A stretch of 64,000 nt of DNA from Pseudomonadota bacterium (GTDB taxonomy: Bacteria > Pseudomonadota > Gammaproteobacteria > Steroidobacterales > Steroidobacteraceae): positions 18,675-82,674 of the forward strand of contig JAEWBG010000085.1 of the NCBI GenBank assembly GCA_023391335.1. Direction: 5' to 3'. The translations under genes were made by a program, and so were the position numbers. Below, piece by piece: positions 1 through 8,825 of the stretch; within the stretch, counting starts at the first letter, position 1; each line of letters opens with the position of its first letter. The notes under the pieces were generated by a model, which was not told the origin of the DNA, ran no database searches, and saw only the letters and a list, made by a program, of their open reading frames with translations.

Positions 1-6
1 AGTGAC

Positions 7-393
7 CTAAGGCACCACATCGAAAGGCCTGCGAGGCCGAGGCGGCGGCGAGTTGGTGGGCAGTTGCTCGCAGCACGTAGTGCAGTCTTTCGTGCGTTTC
101 AGCTCCATCAGCGCTCCTTCGGCCTCACGAATTGCATTCAGGATTGCAGTTCGTGGTGTCGGTGCATCCATCCCGTCATCCATGCCTTCGACGAAGATGT
201 CTTTCTCCGAGGAGCTCAGCAACATGGTGACGCGCCATGCTTTGCTGCTAGAGCGACTGCCTCGTTCCACGTTCACCCGGCATTGCAGCAAGCTGTCGCA
301 GTGACGCTCGAGATTCGCTATCGCAGTGAACAGCAGTGTCTCTGTTGAGCCATCGAGTTCCGTATCGCCAAGAGACACGGTGACAGTGCGCAT
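7..393 (-). CDS. HPF/RaiA-like ribosome-associated protein
   Basis: 128 aa. Residues about 20-100 follow the hibernation-promoting factor pattern: an early helix with LERHCDSL, central beta strands, then a helix AILNAIREAEGALMELKR like the second helix of HPF. Family members bind the 30S subunit in stationary phase or stress. The start is well supported by AGGAGGAAT just upstream of the ATG. The C-terminal tail is Cys- and Pro-rich (DCTTCC, then PPPRPRRP) and is not part of the HPF fold; its role is unknown. It is divergent from textbook HPF, so the family call is moderate. It appears monocistronic. Confidence 0.55.
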   Translation of the reverse strand: MRTVTVSLGDTELDGSTETLLFTAIANLERHCDSLLQCRVNVERGSRSSSKAWRVTMLLSSSEKDIFVEGMDDGMDAPTPRTAILNAIREAEGALMELKRTKDCTTCCEQLPTNSPPPRPRRPFDVVP

Positions 394-566
394 GATTCCT
401 CCTGGAACGGTCGAGCAGACTCCATGTGGATCTGTGCTGTCCGTACTTTGGGCAAATTCTGTCAGAGCATCTGTGACGCCGGTTCGGTTGCGCTACAGCC
501 GTGTCTAAGGTCTATCCCGTAGTGTCTACGCTGGATCCGTAGAAATCCTCGTTCGGGCGAGCCGTC

Positions 567-980
567 TCATCTCTCCTCGATGCTCGGATTCAACACGGGC
601 TTGAGGTCGATGATGGGCGTTCCGTCCAGCGCTTCCAATCCGCTCACTTGGAGGCGCGCCCCGTCGATCGCGATGATTGTGACGCGATGTAGCCCAATCG
701 GATTCGGACGATGCGGCGAGCGGGTGCTGAAGACGCCTTCTTTGCTGCGCGAGGTATCGCCACGGAGATACACGCTGAGTACATCGCGACGTGCGCGGTC
801 GAGCCAAGTCAGCAGCATGAGTTGGTCTCCCACTCGGATCGAACTCAAACCTTCGAGCATGCCGGCGTGAAATTCTAGCCACGCCGCGGGCGCTCCTTCA
901 TCGGGCTGCCGAGGGGCTGAGTTCATGTCAGTAAGCGAAGATGACACCGCACCGATCGACTCGATAGTGAAGCTACTCAT
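567..980 (-). CDS. TrmO/TsaA-type tRNA methyltransferase
   Basis: 137 aa. It carries the YaeB/TsaA signature FSTRSPHRPNPIGLHRV in the second half, followed by the IDLKP element. In characterised TrmO proteins this fold uses S-adenosylmethionine to methylate N6 of t6A37 in tRNA. This copy has only the core beta-barrel domain and is much shorter than E. coli TrmO (about 235 aa), as in several other bacterial lineages, so its tRNA activity is inferred. It stands alone, downstream of a small membrane protein on the same strand. Confidence 0.8.
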   Translation of the reverse strand: MSSFTIESIGAVSSSLTDMNSAPRQPDEGAPAAWLEFHAGMLEGLSSIRVGDQLMLLTWLDRARRDVLSVYLRGDTSRSKEGVFSTRSPHRPNPIGLHRVTIIAIDGARLQVSGLEALDGTPIIDLKPVLNPSIEER

Positions 981-1020
981 GCGACGAACTGCGTTTGGTT
1001 TGACGTGCTGTTCAGCGCGT

Positions 1021-1266
1021 TCACTGGTTCGAAATCGACTGAGCGACGGCAGATGTTGTAGCTGCAGGCGATCGTCCCTTCACGTACGGCAGAAAGAACA
1101 TGTACAGGCCAGTCAACATCATTGCGATGAGTGGAATCAGCGCCAGTAGGCCGATCCAGAATGCTTGTACGTTCTTCGCCAGTGCCACGATGTTAATTAT
1201 CACGGCAATCGTTAGCGCAATCGACAGCCAGCGGTGAATGTCGCGAATCGTTTTACTCCAGTTCAT
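1021..1266 (-). CDS. Small two-TM membrane protein
   Basis: 81 aa. Two hydrophobic segments (residues about 13-31 and 37-58) flank a short polar loop, and the C-terminal tail is Ser/Ala-rich. The N-terminal stretch TIRDIHRWLSI resembles the first helix of PepSY-type membrane proteins, but the protein is too short to assign. GGAGAC lies a few bases before the ATG. It sits downstream of the ArsR-SRPBCC pair on the same strand and may be co-transcribed with it. No function is assigned. Confidence 0.6.
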   Translation of the reverse strand: MNWSKTIRDIHRWLSIALTIAVIINIVALAKNVQAFWIGLLALIPLIAMMLTGLYMFFLPYVKGRSPAATTSAVAQSISNQ

Positions 1267-1323
1267 TGGAGAGTCTCCGGTTAAGTGTGCGAATCGGTGG
1301 ATCGTTTGTCGAAGAGAATGGAC

Positions 1324-1755
1324 TCATTCATGACGCGCGAGCACTTCTTCCAATTTGGAGAAGAACTGCTGCCACCCGTGTTTGGCGCCGCCGGAGGCCT
1401 GCTTCTGTTCGGGCCTAAATCCGACCTGCTCCATGCGCAAACGAGTACCGCTGCTTGTCGGCGTTAGGGTGAATGTCACTACGCTCTTCAAGTTGAAAGC
1501 TGGATCTTCGTGCGCGTAATTCCAGGTATAGGAGAGTTTTTCGTTCGGCTCGATCGCGAGGACCTCACAATCCAGCACGCCGCCCCATTCGCCGCGCAGA
1601 TTGAATCGATGGCCCACGACCGGCACGAAGTCATTTTTCATCAGCCATTCTTGAATCAGGTGAGGCTGCGTCAGCGCACGCCAGAGTTTTTCCGGTGAAT
1701 GCGAGAATTCACGCTCGATTACTACAGAGCGCACGTCGTCGGATACTGCGTTCAT
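1324..1755 (-). CDS. SRPBCC / AHSA1-type domain protein
   Basis: 143 aa, one START-like AHSA1 domain. Visible family marks are the N-terminal IEREFSHSPEKLWRALT, the WGG...CEVLAIEPNEKLSYTW core and a C-terminal GWQQFFSKLEEVL helix. Such domains bind hydrophobic ligands and commonly sit next to ArsR regulators. Its ATG overlaps the stop of the upstream ArsR gene by 4 bases (ATGA), so the two are translationally coupled. The ligand is unknown. The pair probably responds to a small hydrophobic molecule, which is inference from the context. Confidence 0.85.
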   Translation of the reverse strand: MNAVSDDVRSVVIEREFSHSPEKLWRALTQPHLIQEWLMKNDFVPVVGHRFNLRGEWGGVLDCEVLAIEPNEKLSYTWNYAHEDPAFNLKSVVTFTLTPTSSGTRLRMEQVGFRPEQKQASGGAKHGWQQFFSKLEEVLARHE

Positions 1756-2075
1756 TGATCCATCCTCTTGAGCAAATCTTCAAGTGTGTCGAAACGGCTT
1801 TCCCAGAAGCCGGTCATTTGTTTGGTCCAGTCGATCAGTGGGGCGAGTGCGCTGATCTGCGCTGTGTAGCGAATTTCGCGGCCTTCTTGGCGGTCGCGAA
1901 CGAGGCCGGCCTGTTTTAGAACACCCAGATGCTTCGAGACTGCAGGTTGCGATACTCCAGCGCGAGCAGTGAGGCCACCTACGGTTTGCTCGCCTTCGCG
2001 GCACAGCCGCTCGAACAACGCGCGGCGCGTTGGATCGGACAGGGTTTTGAACAGAACATCGTGAACTTTTGGCAT
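1752..2075 (-). CDS. ArsR-family HTH repressor
   Basis: 107 aa from the ATG beginning MPKVHDVLF. A longer in-frame start exists 42 bases upstream but would run through the operator. The winged helix-turn-helix is clear: LSDPTRRALFERLC, then GVSQPAVSKHLGVLKQAGLV as the recognition helix. No Cys-based metal site is seen, so it is not an obvious metal sensor; ArsR proteins paired with SRPBCC genes are usually not. It heads a two-gene operon with the AHSA1 gene (4-base overlap). Two identical-pattern palindromes just upstream suggest autoregulation. Confidence 0.88.
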   Translation of the reverse strand: MPKVHDVLFKTLSDPTRRALFERLCREGEQTVGGLTARAGVSQPAVSKHLGVLKQAGLVRDRQEGREIRYTAQISALAPLIDWTKQMTGFWESRFDTLEDLLKRMDQ

Positions 2076-2082
2076 GTGACTA

Positions 2083-2125
2083 ATAACCGGCGGGTTATGG
2101 GTTAGATATATAACCATCGGGTTAT
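2083..2125. promoter_or_regulatory. Tandem operator upstream of the ArsR gene
   Basis: Two copies of ATAACC-N3-GGGTTAT occupy 2083-2098 and 2110-2125, with centres 27 bp apart. The first lies 8 bp upstream of the ArsR start codon. Spacing and symmetry fit two ArsR dimers binding cooperatively over the promoter and start region. The sites are read directly from the sequence; the assignment to this ArsR is inference. Confidence 0.7.
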
Positions 2126-2402
2126 GCGTCAGTCAAGCGAAGAATTTGGCTGTGTTTTTGTAGTCCCGAGATGGCGCAATCTCCGGAACTCAATCGAAGT
2201 GTCGTTCAGCAGATGATGAGACCTGCCTTAGCAACTGGAACACTTCCGCGTGCGACGATCGTCTCTATTGCATGCTCCGCAGAATTCAGTGAAGGTTAGA
2301 GCTGCCAAGCCGACCGCTGCTTAGTAACGACTCATAGCGCAGGCGCCCTTGACCAGCTTGTCGGGAAACTCTGGCGGTGACTTACCGCTAAAGGAGCGCA
2401 CC

Positions 2403-3911
2403 TTGAACGACGCCACGAGCAAACATCTCGCATTCGTTCAGTTGCTCGTCGTTCCCGGTCTTTACTACCTGGGCGTCAAAGCCAGCTTGCTGTTTGCCGC
2501 GACACCGGACGTGCTCGTCATGCTCTGGATTCCAAACAGCTTTCTGTTGGCTACGCTGATGCGCTGTGGCTTGCGTCGCTTCTGGTTGTTGGCGATTGCG
2601 ATTCTGGCGGCTGAGGTCGCGGCGGATTTTCCGACCTTCTCGATTGCCGAAGCCTTGCTGTTCGGCGGCATCAATCTCACGGAAGCGCTCATTGCATTCT
2701 CGCTGCTGCGCCGATGGAAGTTCGACGCGGACTTCACCACGCCCGCAGATCTCGCAAAATTCGTCTCGGCAGGACCGTTGATTGCAGCACTCTTTGCGGC
2801 TGCCGCTGCCGGTGGTGTGTATTCGTGGTTCCGTGGCGACGAAATGAGCTATCTCGATTTCGCTCGCGTTTGGTGGTTCAGCGACGGCTTGGGCGTGCTG
2901 ATTCTGACGCCGGTGACCTTGAGTATATGGAAAGAGAAACGCGGTGCGCGCGTCGAGCCGAAGTGGCGATGGTACGACGTCGCGGTCCTCATCGCAGGCG
3001 GCATTGTGTTGGCAGCATTCGCCGTCTCGCTGCAGACAGAGTTCCGGGGTCTCACGATCCGTCCCGCACTGCTCATGTTGTTTGCCGTGTATGTCGCAAC
3101 CCGATTCAGTCTCAAAGTGGCAACTGGGTCAGTGCTCGCGACTGCGCTGGTCCTCATCTATATGACCAAAGTGGGGCGGCAGCCCTTCGGGCCACTCGAC
3201 TTTCGCAGCACGGCACTTTCGACCCAAGAATACATTGCGACAATGAGTTTGATTGCGCTTGGGTTGAGCACGCTGCTATCCCAGCATCGCGCTAACACGC
3301 GAGAGCTGGAATCGCGCGTTCGTGAACGGACCAGCGAATTGCAGCAAGCGAACGCGAAGCTGGAAAGGCTCGCACTGACCGATGCCTTGACCTCTTTACC
3401 CAATCGGCGCGCACTGCTCTCGATGATGGCCAAAGAGTTTGACCAAGGCCGGCGCATGCACCAGGAACTCGCTCTCGTGATGTTCGACGTAGATCACTTC
3501 AAAAAGGTGAACGACACCTACGGCCACGCTGCCGGGGATCAAGTGCTGCAGCATGTGGCGCGCCAGGCTGCGAGTGTCGTAAGACAAATGGATACTCTAA
3601 CGCGGTACGGCGGCGAGGAGTTTGTGCTTCTTTCGCCCGCAATCGGTGCGAGCAGCGCCATGGAAGTCGCAGAAAGAATGCGCAACGCGATCAAGAGCGT
3701 CGAGATCAACATAGGCTCGCAAAGCATCCGAGTAACGGCGAGCTTCGGTATAGCGGTACTGTCACCGGAAGATCACCATCCGCACGATTTGCTCCGGCGT
3801 GCTGATCGGGCATTGTACGCAGCGAAGAATGCGGGGCGAGATTGCGCGGTCTTCGACACCAACGATTCTGCGGGGACGGACGCTGCACCCGTCTCGATCA
3901 CCGGCAGCTAA
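2403..3911 (+). CDS. MASE1-GGDEF diguanylate cyclase
   Basis: 502 aa from TTG 2403, chosen because AAAGGAG sits 6 bases upstream; an upstream in-frame TTG at 2349 lacks such a site. Residues about 10-295 form a multi-pass MASE1 sensor domain, followed by a short coiled linker (ESRVRERTSELQQANAKLERL) and a GGDEF domain ending near residue 480. The active-site motif is GGEEF (residues 403-407) with RQMD placed as the inhibitory RxxD I-site upstream. It should make cyclic di-GMP and be product-inhibited. The signal sensed by MASE1 is unknown. Confidence 0.93.
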   Translation: MNDATSKHLAFVQLLVVPGLYYLGVKASLLFAATPDVLVMLWIPNSFLLATLMRCGLRRFWLLAIAILAAEVAADFPTFSIAEALLFGGINLTEALIAFSLLRRWKFDADFTTPADLAKFVSAGPLIAALFAAAAAGGVYSWFRGDEMSYLDFARVWWFSDGLGVLILTPVTLSIWKEKRGARVEPKWRWYDVAVLIAGGIVLAAFAVSLQTEFRGLTIRPALLMLFAVYVATRFSLKVATGSVLATALVLIYMTKVGRQPFGPLDFRSTALSTQEYIATMSLIALGLSTLLSQHRANTRELESRVRERTSELQQANAKLERLALTDALTSLPNRRALLSMMAKEFDQGRRMHQELALVMFDVDHFKKVNDTYGHAAGDQVLQHVARQAASVVRQMDTLTRYGGEEFVLLSPAIGASSAMEVAERMRNAIKSVEINIGSQSIRVTASFGIAVLSPEDHHPHDLLRRADRALYAAKNAGRDCAVFDTNDSAGTDAAPVSITGS

Positions 3912-4143
3912 CGACGCAGCGCTGGTACCAAACAGATCCGGCAAGGATTGCTCGCGCGCATCGCGCCGGCGGTCCGGAAAGGGCTCGGGCAGGTGCGGTG
4001 AATCGCCAGTTGTGTTTGCCCTCGGCGCGCCGAGCTGGACCTTTCGCCCTCAGAATGCACGTTCAAACGCCGACTGTTATCTTTCTTCGATCGGCTGGTT
4101 CCAGCAACGCTCTGCGTTATCCTCTGGCTCTCGCCATCAAACG

Positions 4144-4872
4144 ATGTTCTTCATGCAACTACCCGCCTCATCCTGCACCGCCGAAGACGTGCTCATTTGT
4201 AAGGGCGCTGTCGGTGCGAGCGATCTCGCGTGGCTGCAAGAAACCGTGATGAGTTCTGTGATGCGCGATTCGTTGGTCTCGAATATGGAGGACGAATCGC
4301 ATGGGGACGTCGAGTGGGTGGTGAACAAGACCATTCGCGACACTCAGGAGGTCGATCTCTCGAGGGTCGTGACCGACAAGTTGGACGCCATCATCGAGAC
4401 GAGCGCGCGGAGCTTCATCGATCCGTTCTTCCGGGTGCAGGTTCGCGATTGGGAACGAGTGCAGGTGTTGCACTATGGAGTGGGTGGGCACTACATCCCG
4501 CATGTCGATGCCGAGACGCTCTATAAAGATGAGTCCGGCCTCGAACTGTGGGAGAAGACCTTGGATCGCGATCTTTCGATCGTGCTCTTCTTGAACGATG
4601 ACTTCGAAGGCGGCGAGTTGGACTTCCCAGTACTCGATCTTTCCATCAAGCCCGGGGCCGGTACCTTGGTGTGCTTTCCGTCAGATCATCATTTCGTGCA
4701 TGGCGTTAGGCCGGTCACTGCGGGGCATCGATACACGGCCGTCACCTGGATGCGCGTGCACGGAACGCCCAGCGTCGATGAAATCAATCGCATGTGGTTC
4801 GATGAGTACGAACGTGCGTGGCCGGAGCAGATTGAACAGTTCTCCTACATTGCAAAGCGGCGCCGGGGTTGA
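4144..4872 (+). CDS. 2OG-Fe(II) oxygenase, prolyl 4-hydroxylase-like
   Basis: 242 aa from ATG 4144; a long upstream extension is open but shows no family similarity, and a second ATG lies at 4153. The C-terminal half has the double-stranded beta-helix iron site: HVDAE (H-x-D), then HGVRPVTAGHRYTAV with the distal His and the Arg that holds 2-oxoglutarate. FEGGELDFP is typical of P4H-type enzymes. The substrate is unknown; bacterial relatives hydroxylate proteins or small molecules. It lies 230 bp downstream of the diguanylate cyclase on the same strand. Confidence 0.82.
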   Translation: MFFMQLPASSCTAEDVLICKGAVGASDLAWLQETVMSSVMRDSLVSNMEDESHGDVEWVVNKTIRDTQEVDLSRVVTDKLDAIIETSARSFIDPFFRVQVRDWERVQVLHYGVGGHYIPHVDAETLYKDESGLELWEKTLDRDLSIVLFLNDDFEGGELDFPVLDLSIKPGAGTLVCFPSDHHFVHGVRPVTAGHRYTAVTWMRVHGTPSVDEINRMWFDEYERAWPEQIEQFSYIAKRRRG

Positions 4873-5059
4873 CGAGTACGTGAAGTTCGCCGATGGCAGC
4901 GAGCTGAATAGCGGGTTGTAACTGTCGCGCCGTTGTTGTTTATGAAATCAACGTTCCGTCATCCGGCCACACTCTGAATCAGGCAGTCTGCGACTCGCGT
5001 CAACCGATGCGAGGGTGCTGCGTTCGATCCGTTTAGTCATCCTGTACAAGGAGCAGCTT

Positions 5060-5590
5060 ATGACCGGACGACGCGTGGAACACAGCAGATACGCAATCGG
5101 TGCAAGGAACGCAAAGACAAGCACAGTCGGAAAACATGCAAGAGCTGCGAGACCCCGGAGATTTCTCGTTGCACGCCTTGGTGCGCTATGCCTTTGGAGT
5201 TATTGCGGAATCGCTTCTTACGCTGCATCGCCGGCAAGCAAGTCATCAACGCCTGAGGAGGTCGTACGCGCTTACACTGACGCAGCCAACCGTCACGACC
5301 TCGAAGCATTCCTGGCGCTGTACGCTGCGGACATTCGCAAGTTTCGCTTTCCGGGCGAACTGACGTCGCAGGGGATCGACCACAACCGGACCGTATACCA
5401 GAAGGCGTTCGCCGCGGCGCCGGATCTGAAGATCGAGATCGTCGAGCTGACAACACTCGGCGACAAGGTAATGGTGCACGACCGGGTGACCGGCCGGCCC
5501 GACGGCAAGAGCGCCGATGAATTCACCATCTACCAGGTACAGGACGGCCGCATCACCAACATCGTTTACGTCGAGCAACAGGTGCGCTGA
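5060..5590 (+). CDS. Exported SnoaL/NTF2-like domain protein
   Basis: 176 aa from ATG 5060, with AAGGAG upstream. A basic N-terminus precedes a hydrophobic stretch (residues about 33-55) that looks like an export signal or anchor ending near ASYAAS. The rest is one NTF2-like cone domain: TPEEVVRAYTDAANRHDLEA, a central DHNRTVYQKAF, then YQVQDGRITNIVYVEQQ, typical of SnoaL-like proteins. The family includes cyclases, isomerases and ligand binders, so no reaction is given. It appears monocistronic. Confidence 0.75.
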   Translation: MTGRRVEHSRYAIGARNAKTSTVGKHARAARPRRFLVARLGALCLWSYCGIASYAASPASKSSTPEEVVRAYTDAANRHDLEAFLALYAADIRKFRFPGELTSQGIDHNRTVYQKAFAAAPDLKIEIVELTTLGDKVMVHDRVTGRPDGKSADEFTIYQVQDGRITNIVYVEQQVR

Positions 5591-6005
5591 AGATCATGCG
5601 ATCGCTGGACGACCTCGCGCGTGGCGACCGCCGACCTCGAGGACGTCGCCAGCATCACCAGGATGGTGAGCAAATTCTTCGAAGGTGGAAGCCGTTCGGG
5701 TGAAGTCCTGGTTTGAACTGACCAATCCGATGCTCGGGATCTCCCTCGAGCGATGATCCAACGCAATCGCTGCAAGCGGCTGCTGTCTCCTATTCCGCAC
5801 CTTCAGGCGATTGACTGGATGTATGAGGAATCGCGTAAGACTTTGCTAACCAATATTGGCCAAGCTATGGTTTCGTGCGCACCGTTCTGCATGAAATCAA
5901 CGTCTGGCCGTTCGGCCAAACCTTCATGATCCGTTAGCAAAGTGTGGCCACACCTACTTCTGCTTTCGGCCAGAAGCGGACGTCGACTCGCTCTCTTCCG
6001 GTCGC
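5591..6005. repeat. Gene-free stretch with an 11-bp inverted repeat
   Basis: No convincing gene is found in these 415 bp between the NTF2-like gene and the LysR gene. A perfect inverted repeat, ACTTTGCTAAC at 5840-5850 and GTTAGCAAAGT at 5933-5943, encloses 82 bp. It could act as a long-range hairpin downstream of the LysR gene (reverse strand) or be remnant DNA. Short reading frames here have no start signals or family similarity. Confidence 0.5.
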
Positions 6006-6902
6006 TCACACACTTCGGTATCTCAACGCGTTGAGAAGCAATTCAAACGCGGGTGTGGGTTGACGTCGGCTCGGGTAGTACAAGTGATAACCCGAAAATG
6101 GTGGGCACCAATCCGTGAGAACGCGAACGAGCTCTCCTGATTCCAGGTATGGCTGCACTTGTCCTTCGGTGAGATAAACCAATCCAAGACCGGCCAGTGC
6201 TGCTTGAAGAATCAGAGTGCTCGTGTTGAACACCAGTTGGCCGCTGACACGTACGTTGACTTCCCGTTTTCGTTTCTCGAATTCCCAAACGTATACACCT
6301 CCGTGGGTCGGCGTGCGTAGGTTGATGCAGTTGTGTTGTGCAAGCTCGCTGGGCGTTTGCGGCCTTGCACGAGAGGAGAAATAGCGAGGTGCTCCTGCCA
6401 CTGCCATACGGATATCTGGGCCAATGCGAACCGCGATCATCCCCTTCGGGATGATGTCTCCGGGCCGAACTCCTGCATCGAATCGCTCTGCGACGATATC
6501 TGTCAATCCAAAGTCTGCTGCGATCTCAACGTGAATGTCCGGGTACAGGGGTGCAAGTCGTGTCACCGCCGGCAGCAGGATCGAGACGGCTGCATATTCA
6601 GTTGCCGTGAGGCGCACGGTGCCGGCCGGTTTCTCGCCAAGCTCGGTCAATGCGGTGAGCTCAGCATCGATCTCATCCAGCCGCGGTCCGATACGTTGGA
6701 ATAATCGCTCTCCTGCCTCTGTCGTAGACACGCTGCGTGTCGTACGGGTGAGCAACCGAACCCCCAGACGTTCTTCCATTGCTTTGATCGAATGACTCAA
6801 TGCTGACTGAGTCACACCGAGCTGCGCTGCGGCGCGAGTGAAGCTACGCGCTCGCGCCACCGCAACAAAAGAAGTCAGTTCGCTGACATTGGCCTTTGGC
6901 AT
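6006..6902 (-). CDS. LysR-family transcriptional regulator
   Basis: 298 aa, the usual LTTR length. The N-terminal HTH is clear (ARARSFTRAAAQLGVTQSAL, then SIKAMEERLGVRLLTR), followed by an inducer-binding domain from about residue 90 (AGTVRLTATEYAAV). It diverges from the cupin-to-tautomerase operon with a 112-bp intergenic region, the classic arrangement for an LTTR controlling its neighbour. A palindrome sits just upstream of its start codon. The inducer is unknown. Confidence 0.92.
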   Translation of the reverse strand: MPKANVSELTSFVAVARARSFTRAAAQLGVTQSALSHSIKAMEERLGVRLLTRTTRSVSTTEAGERLFQRIGPRLDEIDAELTALTELGEKPAGTVRLTATEYAAVSILLPAVTRLAPLYPDIHVEIAADFGLTDIVAERFDAGVRPGDIIPKGMIAVRIGPDIRMAVAGAPRYFSSRARPQTPSELAQHNCINLRTPTHGGVYVWEFEKRKREVNVRVSGQLVFNTSTLILQAALAGLGLVYLTEGQVQPYLESGELVRVLTDWCPPFSGYHLYYPSRRQPTPAFELLLNALRYRSV

Positions 6903-6903
6903 C

Positions 6904-6920
6904 TATGAAAGCTTCTCATA
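6904..6920. promoter_or_regulatory. Candidate LysR box
   Basis: The palindrome TATGA-N7-TCATA begins 1 bp upstream of the LysR start codon, in the intergenic region shared with the divergent operon. Its symmetry fits an LTTR site, and its position would suit autorepression. Assignment is by context only. Confidence 0.4.
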
Positions 6921-7014
6921 AGTCCATGCAGTTTAGAGGAACTAATCATGAGCCGCTTCCTTGCCTAGACTGTTCGCCATCGAACGTGTCTTTGGAAACA
7001 TGAGGAGCATTGAG

Positions 7015-7422
7015 ATGGAATTGAAGCGAGTCGGATCGCAGGCCTCAGTGGCCGCGCCCAAGGAATATTTTACCGGCACGGTGCGCATTGACCCCCTCAA
7101 CTCACCGCCCGCACCTGCGCGCCATAGCGCTGCCGCCGTGACGTTTGAGCCCGGGGCTCGCAGTAATTGGCACACGCACCCACTGGGCCAGACACTTGTC
7201 GTGATCGCCGGATGCGGATGGACGCAATGTGAAGGCGAGGAGATTGTCGAAATTCGAGCGGGAGATGTGGTGTGGTGTCCTCCAGGTCACAAGCATTGGC
7301 ACGGCGCGACGCCGACCACCGCGATGACTCACATCGCGATCCAAGAATCTCTAGACGGTCGAAATGTGAATTGGCTCGAGCCAGTGACTGACGCGCAATA
7401 CACACGTGCATCCCACCAATGA
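7015..7422 (+). CDS. Cupin-domain protein
   Basis: 135 aa from ATG 7015, with GAGGAG upstream. A single small cupin barrel has NWHTHPLGQTLVVIAG as motif 1 and AGDVVWCPPGHKHWHG as motif 2, giving His ligands for a metal. Proteins of this type are often annotated as quercetin-2,3-dioxygenase-like or carboxymuconolactone-associated cupins. It is the first gene of the operon divergent from LysR. CMD and cupin genes are often adjacent or fused, which supports a joint role on a small organic substrate that cannot be named from sequence. Confidence 0.85.
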   Translation: MELKRVGSQASVAAPKEYFTGTVRIDPLNSPPAPARHSAAAVTFEPGARSNWHTHPLGQTLVVIAGCGWTQCEGEEIVEIRAGDVVWCPPGHKHWHGATPTTAMTHIAIQESLDGRNVNWLEPVTDAQYTRASHQ

Positions 7423-7425
7423 GCG

Positions 7426-7848
7426 ATGCCGCGGACGAGTGACGACAGATTGAATCGCCGCGTCTTACTTAGCCTGACTGGAGGACTCACTCTAGGCAGC
7501 TTCATTCCAGGAGACATTGTCATGGCACAGAAATCAACAGTTGGACAGACGAACTACGGTGACGTGGCACCGGGCTTCGCCGAACTCACCGATCGCGTTC
7601 TCAACGATGACTTGTGGAACCGCAACGATCTATCGCCACGTGATCGTAGCCTCGTGACCATTAGCAGCTTGGTTGCTTTGTACCGACACAATGAATTGGG
7701 CGTGCACGTTAAGAAAGGACTCGCGAATGGCCTAAAGAAGGAGGAGATCGTCGGCGCAGTGACTCACCTCGCGTTCTACGCGGGATGGCCAGTAGCGAAC
7801 ACGGCTGTCCAGGTCCTACGCGAGGCGTTCAAAGACGCAGAGAAGTAG
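7426..7848 (+). CDS. Carboxymuconolactone decarboxylase-family protein
   Basis: 140 aa, starting 3 bases after the cupin stop. The N-terminus has RRVLLSLTGGLTLGS, a Tat-like signal, so the protein may be exported; an internal ATG at residue 33 (MAQKS) would give a cytoplasmic form. The CMD domain follows: LSPRDRSLVTISSLVAL and EEIVGAVTHLAFYAGWP. The peroxidatic CxxC of AhpD-type members is absent, as in the YurZ-like branch, so a decarboxylase or unknown role is more likely than peroxidase activity. Confidence 0.85.
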   Translation: MPRTSDDRLNRRVLLSLTGGLTLGSFIPGDIVMAQKSTVGQTNYGDVAPGFAELTDRVLNDDLWNRNDLSPRDRSLVTISSLVALYRHNELGVHVKKGLANGLKKEEIVGAVTHLAFYAGWPVANTAVQVLREAFKDAEK

Positions 7849-7882
7849 CACGCTCATTCTGTGGCCAGTCGAGGAGACGATC

Positions 7883-8782
7883 ATGATTTTGAAAGAGACC
7901 TTCACGCTCGCGAACGGCGTAAAGATTCCCAAGCTAGGTTTCGGAACTTGGATGATTTCGAACGACCGAGCTGCAGGGGCCGTGAGACAAGCGATCGGTA
8001 TCGGTTACCGCCACATCGATACTGCGCAAGCCTATGCCAATGAGCGCGGCGTCGGTGCCGGTATCCGTGATAGCGGGGCGCCTCGCGAAGAAGTGTTCGT
8101 CACTACGAAATTGGCCGCTGAATGCAAGCGATATGAAGAGGCCAAAAAGCTCATCGATGGATCGCTGCAGGCGCTTGCACTCGATCACATCGATTTGATG
8201 ATCATCCATAGTCCTCAACCTTGGTCGCAATTTCGCAAAGGCGAACATTTCTTCGAAGGAAATCTCGAAGCTTGGCGCGCGCTCGAAGAGGCCTACCGCG
8301 ACGGCAAGCTTCGCGCGATCGGCGTGTCTAACTTCGAACGCGAGGACATCGACAACATCCTCGACAACGGATCGGTTTCTCCGATGGTGAATCAGATCCT
8401 CGCACACGTGAGCAATACGCCCTTCGACTTGATCGACTACTCGCAAAGCAAAGGCATTCTGGTTGAAGCGTACTCCCCCGTGGGTCATGGCGAGATCCTC
8501 AAGAATCCTCAGCTCGCGTCGTTGGCGCAGAAGTACGATGTCTCGGTCGCTCAATTGTGCATTCGCTACTGTCTTCAGCTGGATCTGCTGCCGCTTCCGA
8601 AGACGGTCACTCCGAGTCACATGAGAGCCAATGCGGCCCTCGACTTCGAGATTTCCGATGCCGACATGGAGACGCTCACGCACATAGAACCCATCCAAGA
8701 CTACGGCGACGCAAACACCTTTCCGGTCTATGGAAGCCCTCGACAGTCACAGCCCACCCAGCGACCGGACTCGCGAGGTTGA
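7883..8782 (+). CDS. Aldo/keto reductase
   Basis: 299 aa TIM-barrel AKR. The catalytic tetrad is visible: Asp46 and Tyr51 in DTAQAYANE, Lys76 in TTKLAAE and His109 in IIHSPQ. The NADPH-binding C-terminal stretch appears as LPLPKTVTPSHMRAN. GAGGAGACG precedes the ATG. The enzyme reduces aldehydes or ketones in the cytoplasm. It lies between the CMD gene (34-bp gap) and the MFS gene, so it probably belongs to the LysR-controlled operon. The last 20 residues are low in family similarity. Confidence 0.92.
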   Translation: MILKETFTLANGVKIPKLGFGTWMISNDRAAGAVRQAIGIGYRHIDTAQAYANERGVGAGIRDSGAPREEVFVTTKLAAECKRYEEAKKLIDGSLQALALDHIDLMIIHSPQPWSQFRKGEHFFEGNLEAWRALEEAYRDGKLRAIGVSNFEREDIDNILDNGSVSPMVNQILAHVSNTPFDLIDYSQSKGILVEAYSPVGHGEILKNPQLASLAQKYDVSVAQLCIRYCLQLDLLPLPKTVTPSHMRANAALDFEISDADMETLTHIEPIQDYGDANTFPVYGSPRQSQPTQRPDSRG

Positions 8783-8825
8783 TCGGTATGGTCTGTTCCG
8801 CATCAGACAACAGGATCAAACAGTG

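Noticed and set aside
4144..4872. Upstream-extended form of the 2OG oxygenase starting at 3799
   Set aside because: The extension overlaps the end of the diguanylate cyclase gene in another frame and has no family similarity.
5594..5800. Short reverse frames after the NTF2-like gene
   Set aside because: No start signal, basic low-complexity translations and no similarity; treated as non-coding.
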